Of a DNA stretch of 64,000 bases, positions 53,142-62,328 are shown one piece after another (positions within the stretch are counted from its first letter, which is position 1; each line of letters opens with the position of its first letter). The notes beneath the pieces are model-generated. The model saw nothing but the letters and a program-made list of their open reading frames with translations. It was not told the DNA's origin and made no database searches. The DNA is from Azorinus chamasolen (Eukaryota; Mollusca; Bivalvia; Cardiida; Solecurtidae). The DNA lies in the NCBI GenBank assembly GCA_963576725.1, contig OY755244.1, positions 77,003,620-77,067,619 of the forward strand, given 5' to 3'. Position numbers and translations under genes: made by a program.

Positions 53142-53551
53142 CCCTTTTCATCATGAATATTTATTAGCCTATTTTTTTTTAATGGTGTATGAATACAAAC
53201 TTTTTTACCATGGTAGATGACCACAGTAGAAACTGTAGATCAGATCTATTTAACCCATTCCTCCATAGGCTATTTTTAGACCCAACCTCTTTGAATAAAC
53301 CTACTGAAAAGGAGCATTAACTATAGAAAATGAGAATTTTAGAAGTGTGTTGTTTTGAAACCATTGTGATAAATATTTACCACAATGGTTTCAAAAAGTG
53401 ACTTTTAAAGAGGCGTAGAAAGGCGTTTTATGGAGGAAAGGGTTAATTCCATATGGAAGCAAACAGAAGAGACCCTCATCAGACAGCTCCTACTGGGGTC
53501 TACTCTGTTTGAAAAGGTGCAAAAAGGTGTCTCTATCAGGTAAAGGCTTAA
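53138..53551 (-). mobile_element. TTAA-B element hosting a C element
   Basis: Left TTGACCCTTTTCATCATGAA ... GTAGATCAGATCTATT. After the C copy, CCATATGGAAGCAAACAGAA, a partial hairpin and TCTATCAGGTAAAGGCTTAA. Confidence 0.78.
53250..53446 (+). mobile_element. TTAA-C element, nested, palindrome shortened
   Basis: C ends intact (CCCATTCCTCCATAGGC, TTTATGGAGGAAAGGG). The palindrome centre is deleted: TGTGATAAATATTTACCACA. Confidence 0.87.
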
Positions 53552-53787
53552 TCTAATCTGTTGGCAAAATTTCTGAAAAATTCTTTGATAGATGTGGACA
53601 GCTATGAATGTTATTGTGTCCAATGAAGTTCTGTTTTCATGTTGATCCTACAATGTGAGTCACATGAATGTTTTGTAACATAATAATCTACTTGTTCTAT
53701 GACTTGGAAATCTATCAGACCAACAAATTCCAACTGTTTCAAGTTTGCCTTCTGGTCTCTCCCAGAACAAGACATCATTATATTGAG
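53552..53787. other. Intronic sequence, nothing recognised
   Basis: No supported element. Confidence 0.4.
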
Positions 53788-54948
53788 TTAACCCTTTCTC
53801 TCACATAGACACCTCTGCAAATAGAGTAGACCTAGATCAGGCAGCTCTTGAAGGGGCTTTCTGATCAGGGTCTGCTCCGTTTGTTTATGGAATAATATAG
53901 ATCTGACTGAAGTTTCTGCCACAGCCAAAATTTTCATCATGAATGTGTAATTATAAACAAGAGCTCCATGTGTCAGAGCATTATACGACCGAAATGACCT
54001 TGACCTTTGACCGACTGACCTCAAAATGGATAGGGGTCATCTACTGGCCAAGACCAACCTTCCTACCAAGTATGAAGACAGCACACCCAATAGTTATCAA
54101 GTTATTGAGCAGACATGGGTTTTTTTTTAATGAAGGTCACTGTGACCTTTACCTTTGACCGACTGACATCAAAATCATTAGGGTTCATCTACTTGCCATG
54201 ACTAACCTAACAACTAAGTATGAAGACAGCACACCCAATAGTTATGAACCTCACAATTAAGTATGAAGACAGCACACCCAATAGTTATCAAGTTATTGAG
54301 GGGACAAGATTTTTGAGTTGAAGGTCACTGTGACCTTGACCTATGACTGACTGACCTAAAAACCAATTGGGGTAATCTACTAGCCATGACTAACCTTCCT
54401 ACTAAGTATGAAGACAGCACACCTTATACTTATCGAGTTATTGAGCTGACAAGAGTTTCGAGTTGAAGGTTACTGTGACCTTGACCGACTGACTTCAAAA
54501 TAATTAAGAGTCATCTACTAGTGGTCATCTACTAGTGATGACTAACCTTCCTACTAAGAATGAAGACAGCACACCTAATACTTATCAAGTTATTGAGCTG
54601 ACAAGAGTTTTGAGTTGAAGGCCACTGTGACCTTGACCTTTGACCAACTGATCTCAAAATCATTAAGAGTCATCTACTTACCATGATCAACCTTTCTACT
54701 ATGTATGAAGACAGCACACCTAATACTTATCAAGATATTGAACGGACAAGATTTTTGAGTTGAAGGTCACCGTGACCAAAAACAGTATCAGACTGTCAAA
54801 CAGTTGTGATGAGGTATCAAGTTAGAATACGGTCACCTCTGTTTGCTTATGACATTACATAGATCTGAATCAACTGTTTTAACCATGGTCATGAATTCCT
54901 ATGTTCATATACCACCCTACTTTCTCTCTTTTCATAATCATGAATCAT
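53788..54948 (+). mobile_element. TTAA-B element disrupted by HEL-4
   Basis: TTAACCCTTTCTCTCACATA, a hairpin and TTTCTGCCACAGCCAAAATT lie left of HEL-4. Sequence after HEL-4 (CTCTGTTTGCTTATGACATT, ACCATGGTCATGAATTCC) is also B-type, either the same host after rearrangement or a second copy. Confidence 0.6.
53956..54780 (+). mobile_element. HEL-4: tandem-core element with nuclear-receptor-like sites
   Basis: Starts ACAAGAGCTCCATGTGTC. Six cores of about 145-150 bp (one interval 188 bp because of a partial duplication of CTAAGTATGAAGACAGCAC). Each holds a phrase such as AGGTCACTGTGACCTTGACC, near 53995, 54133, 54321, 54466, 54618 and 54762. No GACG microsatellite or terminal hairpin remains, so the 3' end is lost. 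Confidence 0.72.
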
Positions 54949-55090
54949 ATAACCCATTCCCCCATAGGCTATTTTCAAATCCAAAGAGTCAGATCCAACC
55001 CCTTTGTATAAATCTTAACTCCTTCAGAGCATTTTCAACAAAAAGGGATTTTTTTAGAAATGTGTAATTTTGAAACCATTATGATAAATA
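54949..55090 (+). mobile_element. TTAA-C left half, cut by a TA-K insertion
   Basis: ATAACCCATTCCCCCATAGGC to GAAACCATTATGATAAATA, then TA-K sequence. A small duplication (CAAATCCAAAGAGTCAGATC) is present. Confidence 0.7.
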
Positions 55091-55150
55091 CAGTTGAACT
55101 TCATCTCGAACTCAGAAAACCCGAAGTAGTTTGGGGATAACTTGAAATAA
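55088..55150. mobile_element. TA-K left-end fragment
   Basis: TACAGTTGAACTTCATCTCG as at 40269, entering the C palindrome at a TA. The right boundary is not resolved. Confidence 0.55.
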
Positions 55151-55659
55151 ATGTTTGGTCCTTCCAAAATTTACAATACACAATTGTTCTTAAATGTATC
55201 ACTATGCATATCTAGAAACCCATGTGACAGCTTAATGCAGGTAGAAAATAATGATGAAAGCTCCTTTATGGTTCAAGATCATGAGACAATGGACTTCCTG
55301 CAACTCTGGTACAGTCTCCAGATACATTCTGGCTGGAAGCCATATCTTTCAACAAAGATGATGATGGTGATGATAGCACTACTATATTTATTCTGAAGTA
55401 TTCAATCTGATTTATCTTGCAGGAATTACAATCAAATTTTTGTAGGTTTTTGTCTTTTTTTTCTTTTTTAAGCAGTTCATTTACTATCAAACCTGATCTT
55501 TTCATAATAGAATTCTGTTAAAAGGGCTAGCAGGTGTATTATTTCACAATGCCTTAATGTGCAAGTCAGTTATGATACAAAATCAGCTAATATTTTGTAG
55601 AAGTGCAAGACGTTTTCATTGCAATAATCTTATAATTCTTTCTAACCAAGTCATACATG
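55151..55659. other. Mostly unique intronic sequence
   Basis: A short E-like phrase (GACAGCTTAATGCAGGTAG) near 55227. Nothing else recognised. Confidence 0.4.
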
Positions 55660-55843
55660 TACAGCAAAACCCCGCTAATGCGACCACCTAAAAGAGGTGT
55701 AATTATGGGTGCTAAATGCAGGTGGTAGCTTAATGCCAGACAAAAGTAATGCATTACCTTTGTCCTACATTAAGCAAACCACCTGCTTATAAAGACACCT
55801 GTGTTTATTTATCAAGTGGTCGCATTAGAGGGGTTCTACTGTA
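55660..55843. mobile_element. TA-E subtype (CCCCGCTAATGCG ends), complete
   Basis: TACAGCAAAACCCCGCTAAT and ATTAGAGGGGTTCTACTGTA are inverted TA-flanked ends. The E interior (GCAGGTGGTAGCTTAATGCC) is present but the hairpin centre is short. Confidence 0.82.
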
Positions 55844-56059
55844 TATACCAAGGGTATGCTGTAATCAATACATATATTCTGACACCCATCTCCTCTCCCT
55901 ACTTGTTGATAAACAGTGTAAGTTAATTTGATGCCATTTTTATACCAAACTAATGGAGTAACAGACCATGTAGATTGTGAAGGAGCAGTTTGATCTGGGT
56001 CTACACTATTTGTCCAAGTTTGCCGGACTATGCAGGACAATCAGGGAAATATACAAGAT

Positions 56060-56282
56060 TTAACCCTTTCCTCCATAGGCTATTTTTAGACCCAACCTCT
56101 TTGAATGAATCTACCCAAAACGAGCATTTACTAGAGAAAAGTAAAATTTTAGAATTTTGTAGTTTGAAACCATTGTGATAAATAGAGCATTTGCTCCTAT
56201 AGGAGCAAAATTTTAATGCTTTATCTATCACAATGGTTTCACAAAGTGACTTTTACAGAGTCAATATGAGGGAATAGGTTAA
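56060..56282 (+). mobile_element. TTAA-C element
   Basis: CCCTTTCCTCCATAGGC to AATATGAGGGAATAGG. Right palindrome arm altered (GGAGCAAAATTTTAATGC). 223 bp. Confidence 0.87.
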
Positions 56283-56339
56283 GCAAGATTCTGTAAAACC
56301 TCTCAGACAACCATTCAAAAGAAGTATAATTCTGAATCT

Positions 56340-56553
56340 TTAACAGTTCTCTCCATGAATATTCATGTAAGAAATAATGACATCATGAATATTAACTAGA
56401 TTATTTTCTATTTACTGCAGAATCAGATCTATACAATTGTATAAGCAAACAGAGCAGACCGTGATCAGACAGCTCTTACAGGAGCCATCCGAAGTGGGTC
56501 TCCTCTATCTGCAAAGGCCTTAAAATAATATGTATCTATGGAGTAAGTTGTAA
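56340..56553 (-). mobile_element. TTAA-B element
   Basis: TTAACAGTTCTCTCCATGAA, ATGTAAGAAATAATGACATC, a hairpin with AGACAGCTCTTACAGGAGCC and TCTATGGAGTAAGTTGTAA. Confidence 0.78.
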
Positions 56554-56740
56554 AGGCAGATGGTAGCTTGAAGCAAGACAAAAGTTAAGCAGAAAGCCCC
56601 TACTGGGGCTTTCTGCATTACTTTCATTCTGAATTAACCCATTACTCCATAGGCTATTTTTAAATCCAACCACTTTGAATAAATCTACCCAAAAGGAGCA
56701 TTAACTAGAGAAAAGGGTTAAGCAGATACCTTCTTTCACT
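56554..56740. mobile_element. TA-E copy hosting a deleted C element
   Basis: GGCAGATGGTAGCTTGAAGC and hairpin GAAAGCCCCTACTGGGGCTT, then CATTCTGAATTAA / TTAAGCAGATACC around the insert. Confidence 0.7.
56634..56721 (+). mobile_element. TTAA-C deletion derivative, 88 bp
   Basis: CCCATTACTCCATAGGC through AACTAGAGAAAAGGG then TTAA. Everything from the palindrome to the right body is missing, and the junction falls in a GAAAAGG/GAAAGG microhomology. Confidence 0.87.
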
Positions 56741-57173
56741 GACCACATTTTACTTGTTCATGAGTGGTTGCTTTAGCAAGATTTTATTGAATAAGGTGGT
56801 TAAGTGTTCTAACATTCAACTCATGAAATTTTAATTAAACTTCCATGCTTTTGAAACTATTAAATCAAATAGGAGACTTTGAGACTTTAAGCTTTGTTTT
56901 GTGTTATAACTCTGATGAAACCCGCATGCTTCACGGTAACATTTCATAAGATTCAAAAACTGTCTAAGACACCATTGGTCAGTGTCAAAAAGTTCTGACT
57001 CTGGTCAGTTCTTTGGGGTCTTAACAGGATACAGTCTGTTTGCAAATGCTAAACAAGCTGTGATAAGCAGGTTTAATGGTTAAAATACACGAGGACTAGT
57101 AATCTTACTATCTTGCGGTTGAAAGAAATTATCCTAACATTACTCACAAAACTATGACTAAGAACAGAACAAA
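56741..57173. other. Mostly unique intronic sequence
   Basis: A decayed F hairpin (GACTCTGGTCAG ... ACAGTCTGTTTGCAAATGC) lies near 56995-57050. Otherwise nothing recognised. Confidence 0.4.
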
Positions 57174-57720
57174 ACAGTAAGACCTCTCTACAGCAGCAAC
57201 TCAAGACATAATAGATCATTGGCAGCTTAACCCTTTCCTTGTTCTATGTTTAGTCCAAATTCCAATACCTACTGAATATTCATGGACAAAATAGTTGTTA
57301 TGAAATATGGAAGGTGAAACATTTTAGCCCTTTTAGAAAACAAAGAAACATTTATATCTTTCAAATTCCATTATCAAACACAGCAGACCCTGATCAGACA
57401 CCTCCTATTTCATGTAAGAAATGACATCATGAATATTTACTAGCTGTACATTTATAATGGTACATGTATAATGTACACAGGATGTTTTTTGTATTGTAGA
57501 AACTGAGAAATCTTTTATATTTCACACAAGGAAAGAGAGCAGACCCTTACCAGGTGGCTCCTACAGGAGCCGTCTGATCTGAGTCTACTCTGTTTGCAAC
57601 TGTCTGAAAAAGCATTTGTATGAGGGAAAGGGTTAATGCAGAATGAAAGCATGATGAAAGCTTCCAAAGAAGCTTTTTGCATTGCTGTCAATATACACTA
57701 AGCTGCTTCAAAGGTCTTCA
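57174..57720. mobile_element. TA-E copy hosting an A/B chimera
   Basis: ACAGTAAGACCTCTCTACAG ... GGCAGCTTAA, the insert, then TTAATGCAGAATGAAAGC and GAAAGCTTCCAAAGAAGCTT. The host sequence GCAGCTTAATGCAG is split at TTAA. Confidence 0.75.
57237..57636 (-). mobile_element. A/B chimeric TTAA element, nested in TA-E
   Basis: The left part is a reverse A copy to the hairpin's first arm (CAGACCCTGATCAGACACCT). It then joins a reverse B copy at TTTCATGTAAGAAATGACAT, with its own hairpin (ACCAGGTGGCTCCTACAGGA) and an A-type end TATGAGGGAAAGGG. Confidence 0.82.
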
Positions 57721-57747
57721 TTTAATCCTTCACCTAATGAATATTGA

Positions 57748-57978
57748 TTAACCAATTCCCTGATAAGGTATTTTTAGATCCAACCTCTTTGAATAAATCT
57801 ACCTGAAAGGAGTACTAACTAGAGAAAATGATTTTTTTACAATTTTGTAGCTCTGAAACCAGTTGTGATAAATAGAGCATTTGCTCCTATAGGAGCAAAT
57901 GCTCTATTTATCACAATGGTTTAAAAAAGTGACTTTTACAGAGGCGTAGAAAGGCGTATTTATGGAGGAAAGGGTTAA
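57748..57978 (+). mobile_element. TTAA-C element, complete
   Basis: A 231-bp copy with an intact palindrome (about 57855-57922), ending TTTATGGAGGAAAGGG. Confidence 0.9.
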
Positions 57979-58185
57979 ATCTTTATCTGTTGAACACTCA
58001 TGTAAGAAATAACGACATCATGAATACTCATTAACTGATTGTTTATAATGGCAAATGAAAAGAGGATTGTTTCATAAGCAAACAAAGCAGACCAGGATCA
58101 GACAGTTCCTATAGGAGCCATCTGATCTGGGTCTATTCTGTTTGCAAAGGCATGAAAAAGTGTTTGTATAAGAGCAAATACTTTA
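57975..58185 (-). mobile_element. TTAA-B element
   Basis: Shares TTAA with the C copy. TTCATAAGCAAACAAAGCAG, a hairpin with CAGTTCCTATAGGAGCCATC and AAAAAGTGTTTGTATAAGAG. Right TTAA lost. Confidence 0.78.
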
Positions 58186-58219
58186 TGAATATTAACCTTT
58201 ATGAATATTAACCTATGTT

Positions 58220-58448
58220 TTAACCCTTTCCTCCATAGGCTATTTTTAGACCCAACCTCTTTGAATGAATCTACTCAAAAGGAGCATTTACTAGAGAAAA
58301 GTAAAATTTTAGAATTTTGTAGTTTGAAACTATTGTGATAAATAGAGCAATTTGCTCCTATATGATAAAATGCTCTATTTATCACAATGGTTTCAAGAAG
58401 TGGTTATTACAGAAGCGTAGAAAGGCGTATTTATGGAGGAAAGGGTTA
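58220..58448 (+). mobile_element. TTAA-C element
   Basis: CCCTTTCCTCCATAGGC to TTTATGGAGGAAAGGG, palindrome slightly altered at its centre. Preceded by a short direct duplication of TATGAATATTAACC. Confidence 0.88.
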
Positions 58449-58628
58449 AATTGCATTATGAACATGGGGATATCATATTCAGCCACAACAGGATCTATAG
58501 AACCAGGTTTACATTATTTTTTCAAAACACAAAGTAAACTCGAATCAGACAAATCCTACAGGAGCTGTCTTATATGAGACTACTCTGCAAATGTGTTACA
58601 ATTGGGTCTCTATCAAGTAAAGGATTAA
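58445..58628 (-). mobile_element. TTAA-B element, decayed
   Basis: TTAAATTGCATTATGAACAT ... CAAATCCTACAGGAGCTGTC ... TCTATCAAGTAAAGGATTAA. Confidence 0.65.
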
Positions 58629-58774
58629 CCCTTTACTCCATAGATTTGTGCAAAAAGAATAGACCCAGATAAGATGGCTCCTGTAGGAACTGTCTGATCA
58701 GGGTCGGCTCTGTTTGCTAATAAAATAATGAAGCCATTATTTCTTACATGAATATGTGTAGGGTAAAAGGTTAA
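58625..58774 (+). mobile_element. TTAA-B element, 150-bp internal deletion form
   Basis: TTAACCCTTTACTCCATAGA, a full hairpin (AGATGGCTCCTGTAGGAACT), then TTATTTCTTACATGAATATG and GGGTAAAAGGTTAA. About 100 bp of the right body is missing. Confidence 0.82.
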
Positions 58775-58929
58775 TAGCTATTTCAGAGAGGTTCTACTTC
58801 ACTGTCAAATGAATTAAAAAAATTACAATACACACCACTCTTCAAACAGGCAGACAGCAAAGGGATTCAATTGTCAGATAATACAAATCTACAAGAGTAA
58901 ATATATATTTGCATCTGTAATCGTATTAC

Positions 58930-59211
58930 ATAACCCTTTCCTTCATATAAATGCCTTTTTACACATTTGCAAAACAGAGTAGACCCAGATCAGACAGTTC
59001 CTTAAGGAGGTGTCTGATCAGGTCTGCTGTTTGCTTATGGAATTTGATAAAATCTGTTTCTTTACTTTCTATAATGGCTACAATGATCTGACTCTACAGT
59101 TTTATCGATACCAAAAAATTCTGTATACATAATAAATTATACCATTATAAAAATTCAGCTAATATATATTTATGTCATTATTTCTTACATATTGAACAGG
59201 GAAAGGGTTAA
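58930..59211 (+). mobile_element. TTAA-A/B mixed element
   Basis: A-type left and hairpin, A body to ATAATGGCTACAATG, then a switch to B body (ATCTGACTCTACAGTTTTAT), then TTTCTTACATATTGAACAGG with an A-type GAAAGGG end. Confidence 0.78.
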
Positions 59212-59435
59212 TAGAGACACCTTTCGACACCTTTTTAAAACAGGGTAGACCCTAATCAGATGGCTATTGTAGGAGTTGTCTGATCTGGGTCTGCAATGTT
59301 TGTTTAAATGTTACAGATTCTACATGGTTTGCCATTTAGATTTGCATATTTCATAATTTTAATAAACAAAATAAAATAAATTCATATTCATAACTGACAG
59401 ATTCATGCATGAATATTCATCACAAAAAGGGTTAG
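59208..59435 (+). mobile_element. TTAA-B element, diverged
   Basis: TTAATAGAGACACCTTTCGA, hairpin with AGATGGCTATTGTAGGAGTT, GCATGAATATTCATCAC and AAAAAGGGTTAG. Confidence 0.68.
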
Positions 59436-59618
59436 AGCTTTCCGACATAACAAGCATTTTAGTGTTTGTGAGGTCAACAAGTCAACAAGTTATACATAAG
59501 GTAACCCTGAGTTCTCTGAGTTAGGTTATTTAGCTAGCTGCGACTTTGTTAGCATCTGAATACAAATAGTCTACTCACTCCCCTGGGGTATAGTGTACGG
59601 GGAGTCGGGGGGTCTCAC

Positions 59619-59702
59619 CTGATGTGGGCTTGGCCTCTGGGTCACACGGCCCTTCGCTACACTCACTGTCAGTGTATTGTGGGATACCTGAGGTGCTTAG
59701 TT
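59619..59702 (-). CDS. BRPF1: BRPF1/peregrin-type protein, linker exon before PWWP
   Basis: An 84-base exon after acceptor GTTTCCTAG and before donor GGTGAG. Two bases complete a codon from an exon beyond the repeats, then LSTSGIPQYTDSECSEGPCD and PEAKPTS, plus one G shared with the next exon (G|GT = Gly). The other two frames contain stops. It encodes a Ser/Glu-rich low-complexity linker between bromodomain and PWWP. Assignment rests on the phase match and the strong splice sites, since the linker itself is poorly conserved. The preceding exon must lie beyond 59.7 kb, and I could not find one in this window. Confidence 0.82.
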
Positions 59703-60030
59703 CTAGGAAACAGGAAGCAAGCAAGATGAAAGCATGCACACAAAGTTGTCAATATAGCTAAACAGTTCCAACAGTTAGGTGACAGTAAAACAGTGTAAAT
59801 CTGTAGGCATGGCTGTCAAAATTTTAAATTTGCCAGACTAACAGGAAATGGAGGTACAGACAAAAAACTCTCCCCTGGCGATATTGTCTCTAAATCAAGA
59901 ACTTTTCACTTTGTTATAGATCTATACTGTAGTGAAGAAACTCAAATATAATTCTATTAAAAAAATAGTCCAAGGAAATGTTTCCTTGTTTACATACATT
60001 ACATATTCACAGGGGACTGGGCACACAAGA
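59703..60030. other. Intronic sequence, nothing recognised
   Basis: Unique-looking BRPF intron sequence. No element or exon supported. Confidence 0.45.
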
Positions 60031-60084
60031 TTTTTTTTTTTTTTTTTGGGGGGGGGGGGGGGGGGGTTAAGCTGGGGGGGGGGG
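60031..60084. repeat. T17-G19 homopolymer tract and G11 run
   Basis: T at 60031-60047, then G at 60048-60066, TTAAGCT, and G at 60074-60084. The long G runs could form G-quadruplex or slip. Length is prone to sequencing error. Confidence 0.85.
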
Positions 60085-60229
60085 TTATTTTTAAATTTTA
60101 CAAAGGTCAAGATACCACAAAGCATTGGCTTTGGGCCTTTACTGTCAAAAAATAAAAACAAACATTGCCAACCATGATCAGACACCTGTGGCTAATGTTG
60201 GGGTTCTTCACTGTTAGCAAATGATCTCT

Positions 60230-61200
60230 TGTTGAAATTATGTCATTTTTGATAAATCAAGGGCAGATAACTCTGGACATGGTGATCTCATTCAACCCCA
60301 AAACTATAGGTGTCTTCCTCTCCTAATACTAAGCATATGCCCTAAATATGAACCAAATATGTGAAGTACTGTTTGAGTTATCGTGTTGCACCAAAAGTGT
60401 TGACAAAAGTTTATGGCATTTTGGATGAATCAAGGGCAGATAACTCTAGACATAGTGATCTGATTCAACCCAAGAACTACAGGCGTCTTCCTCTAATGAT
60501 ACTAAGCATATGCCCTTATTATGAAACCAATATGTAAAGTACTGTTTGAGTTATTGTGTCACATCAAAATTGTTGACAGAAGTTGATAGCATTTTTGAAG
60601 AATCAAGGGCAGATAACTCTAGACATAGTAATCCGATTCAACCCAAAAACTATAGGCTTCTTCCTGATAATACTAAGCATATGCCCTTAACCCATTCCCA
60701 CTTAGGCTATTTTTAGACCTAACCCCTTTGATTCAATCTACCAAAAAGTAGCATTAATTAGAGAAAAGGCTTTTTTCAGAATTGTGTAGTCTTGAAACCA
60801 TTGTGATAAATAGAGCATTTGCTCCCTAGGAGCAAATGCTATATTTATCACAATGGTTTCACAAAGTGTCTTTTACAGAAGCGCCAAAAGGCGTCAATAT
60901 GCGGGAATGGGTTAATATGAAACATATATGTGAATTACTGTTTGAGTTATCGCGTCACATCAAAATTGTTGACAGCATTTTTTAAGAATCAAGGGCAGAT
61001 AACTCTAGACATAGTGATCCGATTCAACCCCAAAACTATAGGCGTCTTCCTCTGATGATACTAAGCATATGCCCTAAATATGAAACCAATATGTGAATTA
61101 CTCTTTGAGTTATCGCGTCACATCAAAATTGGTGAGGGACGGACAGACAGACATAAAATGTGGTTCCTATAGGGCTCCTGCATTTTCAATGCAGGGCCCT
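60230..61200 (+). mobile_element. HEL-8: tandem-core element
   Basis: Cores of about 163-173 bp marked by AAGGGCAGATAACTCT near 60258, 60431, 60604 and 60990 (the last spacing after removing the C insert). A short GGACGGACAGACAGAC tract and a hairpin CTGCATTTTCAATGCAG near 61168 close it. The 5' end lacks a clear ACAAGAG. Confidence 0.68.
60687..60915 (+). mobile_element. TTAA-C element, nested in a HEL-8 core
   Basis: A 229-bp copy, CCCATTCCCACTTAGGC to AATATGCGGGAATGGG. The core phrase CATATGCCCTTA...ATATGAAAC is split at TTAA. Confidence 0.9.
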
Positions 61201-61202
61201 AC

Positions 61203-61411
61203 TATCTACTGAATATTCATGGACAAAATATTTATAACGAATATGGAAGGTGGAACATTGCAGCCATTTTAAAAAGTAAAGAAACAGATCTTCCAAATTC
61301 CATAAGCAAATGGAGCAGACCCTGATCAGACGGCTCCTACATGAGCCATCTGATCTTGGTCTACTCTGTTTGCAAATGTGTTAAAACATGTTTCTATGAA
61401 AGCAAGGGTAA
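61203..61411 (-). mobile_element. TTAA-A element, left end missing
   Basis: ACTGAATATTCATGGACAAA through hairpin (CAGACGGCTCCTACATGAGC) to GTTTCTATGAAAGCAAGGG. It lacks the first ~40 bases. TA-E sequence (GCATTAAGCTACCACCTG) follows to about 61470. Confidence 0.78.
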
Positions 61412-61562
61412 ATGCAGAGAGCTCCATGAGGAATGTTCTGCATTGCTTGCAGACTGCATTAAGCTACCACCTGTATTTTGAAAAAAAAAATTCTTTATGG
61501 AATGGATATCGTATAGGGTTTTAGTTGATTTTATTTATTGTTTGTTAGTGAGAATATTCCTC

Positions 61563-61797
61563 TTAACCCTTTCCATCATATACACGCTTTTTCCCAACTT
61601 TGCAAACAGAGTAGACCCAGATCAGACAGCTCTTGCAGGAAATGTTTGAGCAGGGTCTGCTCTTTTTGCTTATAGAGATTCGATTCTGTAGTTTTTGTCA
61701 AAGCAAAATTAATTTTTCTTTGAAAACTATAAAAATCAAGTTAAAGAATTTTATTTGGCTCACTTCATGAATAAATATTCGTTACGAAAACGGGTAA
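61563..61797 (+). mobile_element. TTAA-B element, diverged
   Basis: TTAACCCTTTCCATCATATA, a hairpin with AGACAGCTCTTGCAGGAAAT, TCACTTCATGAATAAATATT and AAAACGGGTAA. Confidence 0.72.
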
Positions 61798-62076
61798 AGC
61801 TTTTTTATTTCTTTACCCCTATTTCATTAACCTAAGTACAATGTTACACTAGTCAAATGTTAAACAAACTTTCTTACATAACTATGCTAGTTTAGAACAG
61901 TTTGGTAATTCATAAAGCAGACATTTTTACAGATTTACTCCTCAAAATAAATTTCAAGGCCTGTCAACTAACTGTTAGACAAATAATACCAGGAAAGTAA
62001 TCAAATCAGTTGATACAAAACAATCAGCTAAACTGACATACACAGTAACTCAGAGGTGATGCAAAAAAACAAAATC
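61798..62076. other. Intronic sequence, nothing recognised
   Basis: AT-rich, no supported element. Confidence 0.4.
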
Positions 62077-62307
62077 CTAACCCATTCCTCCATAGGCTAT
62101 TTTTAGACCCAACCTCTTTGAATAAATTTACCGAAAAGGAGCATTAACTAGAGAAAAGGAATTTTTTTTAGGAATTTGTAGTCTGAAACCAATGTGATAA
62201 ATAGAGCATTTGCTCCAATAGGAGCAAATGCTCTATTTATCACAATGGTTTCATAAGGTGACTTTTACAGAGGCGTAGAAAGGCGTATTTATGGAGGAAA
62301 GGGTTAA
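62077..62307 (+). mobile_element. TTAA-C element, complete
   Basis: A 231-bp copy, CTAACCCATTCCTCCATAGG to TTTATGGAGGAAAGGGTTAA, palindrome about 62187-62252. Confidence 0.9.
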
Positions 62308-62328
62308 AATCCCTCCAACTCTTCACTG

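Noticed and set aside
59922..60185. Frames containing poly-Pro/poly-Lys or poly-Phe/poly-Gly
   Set aside because: They are translations of the T17-G19 homopolymer tract.
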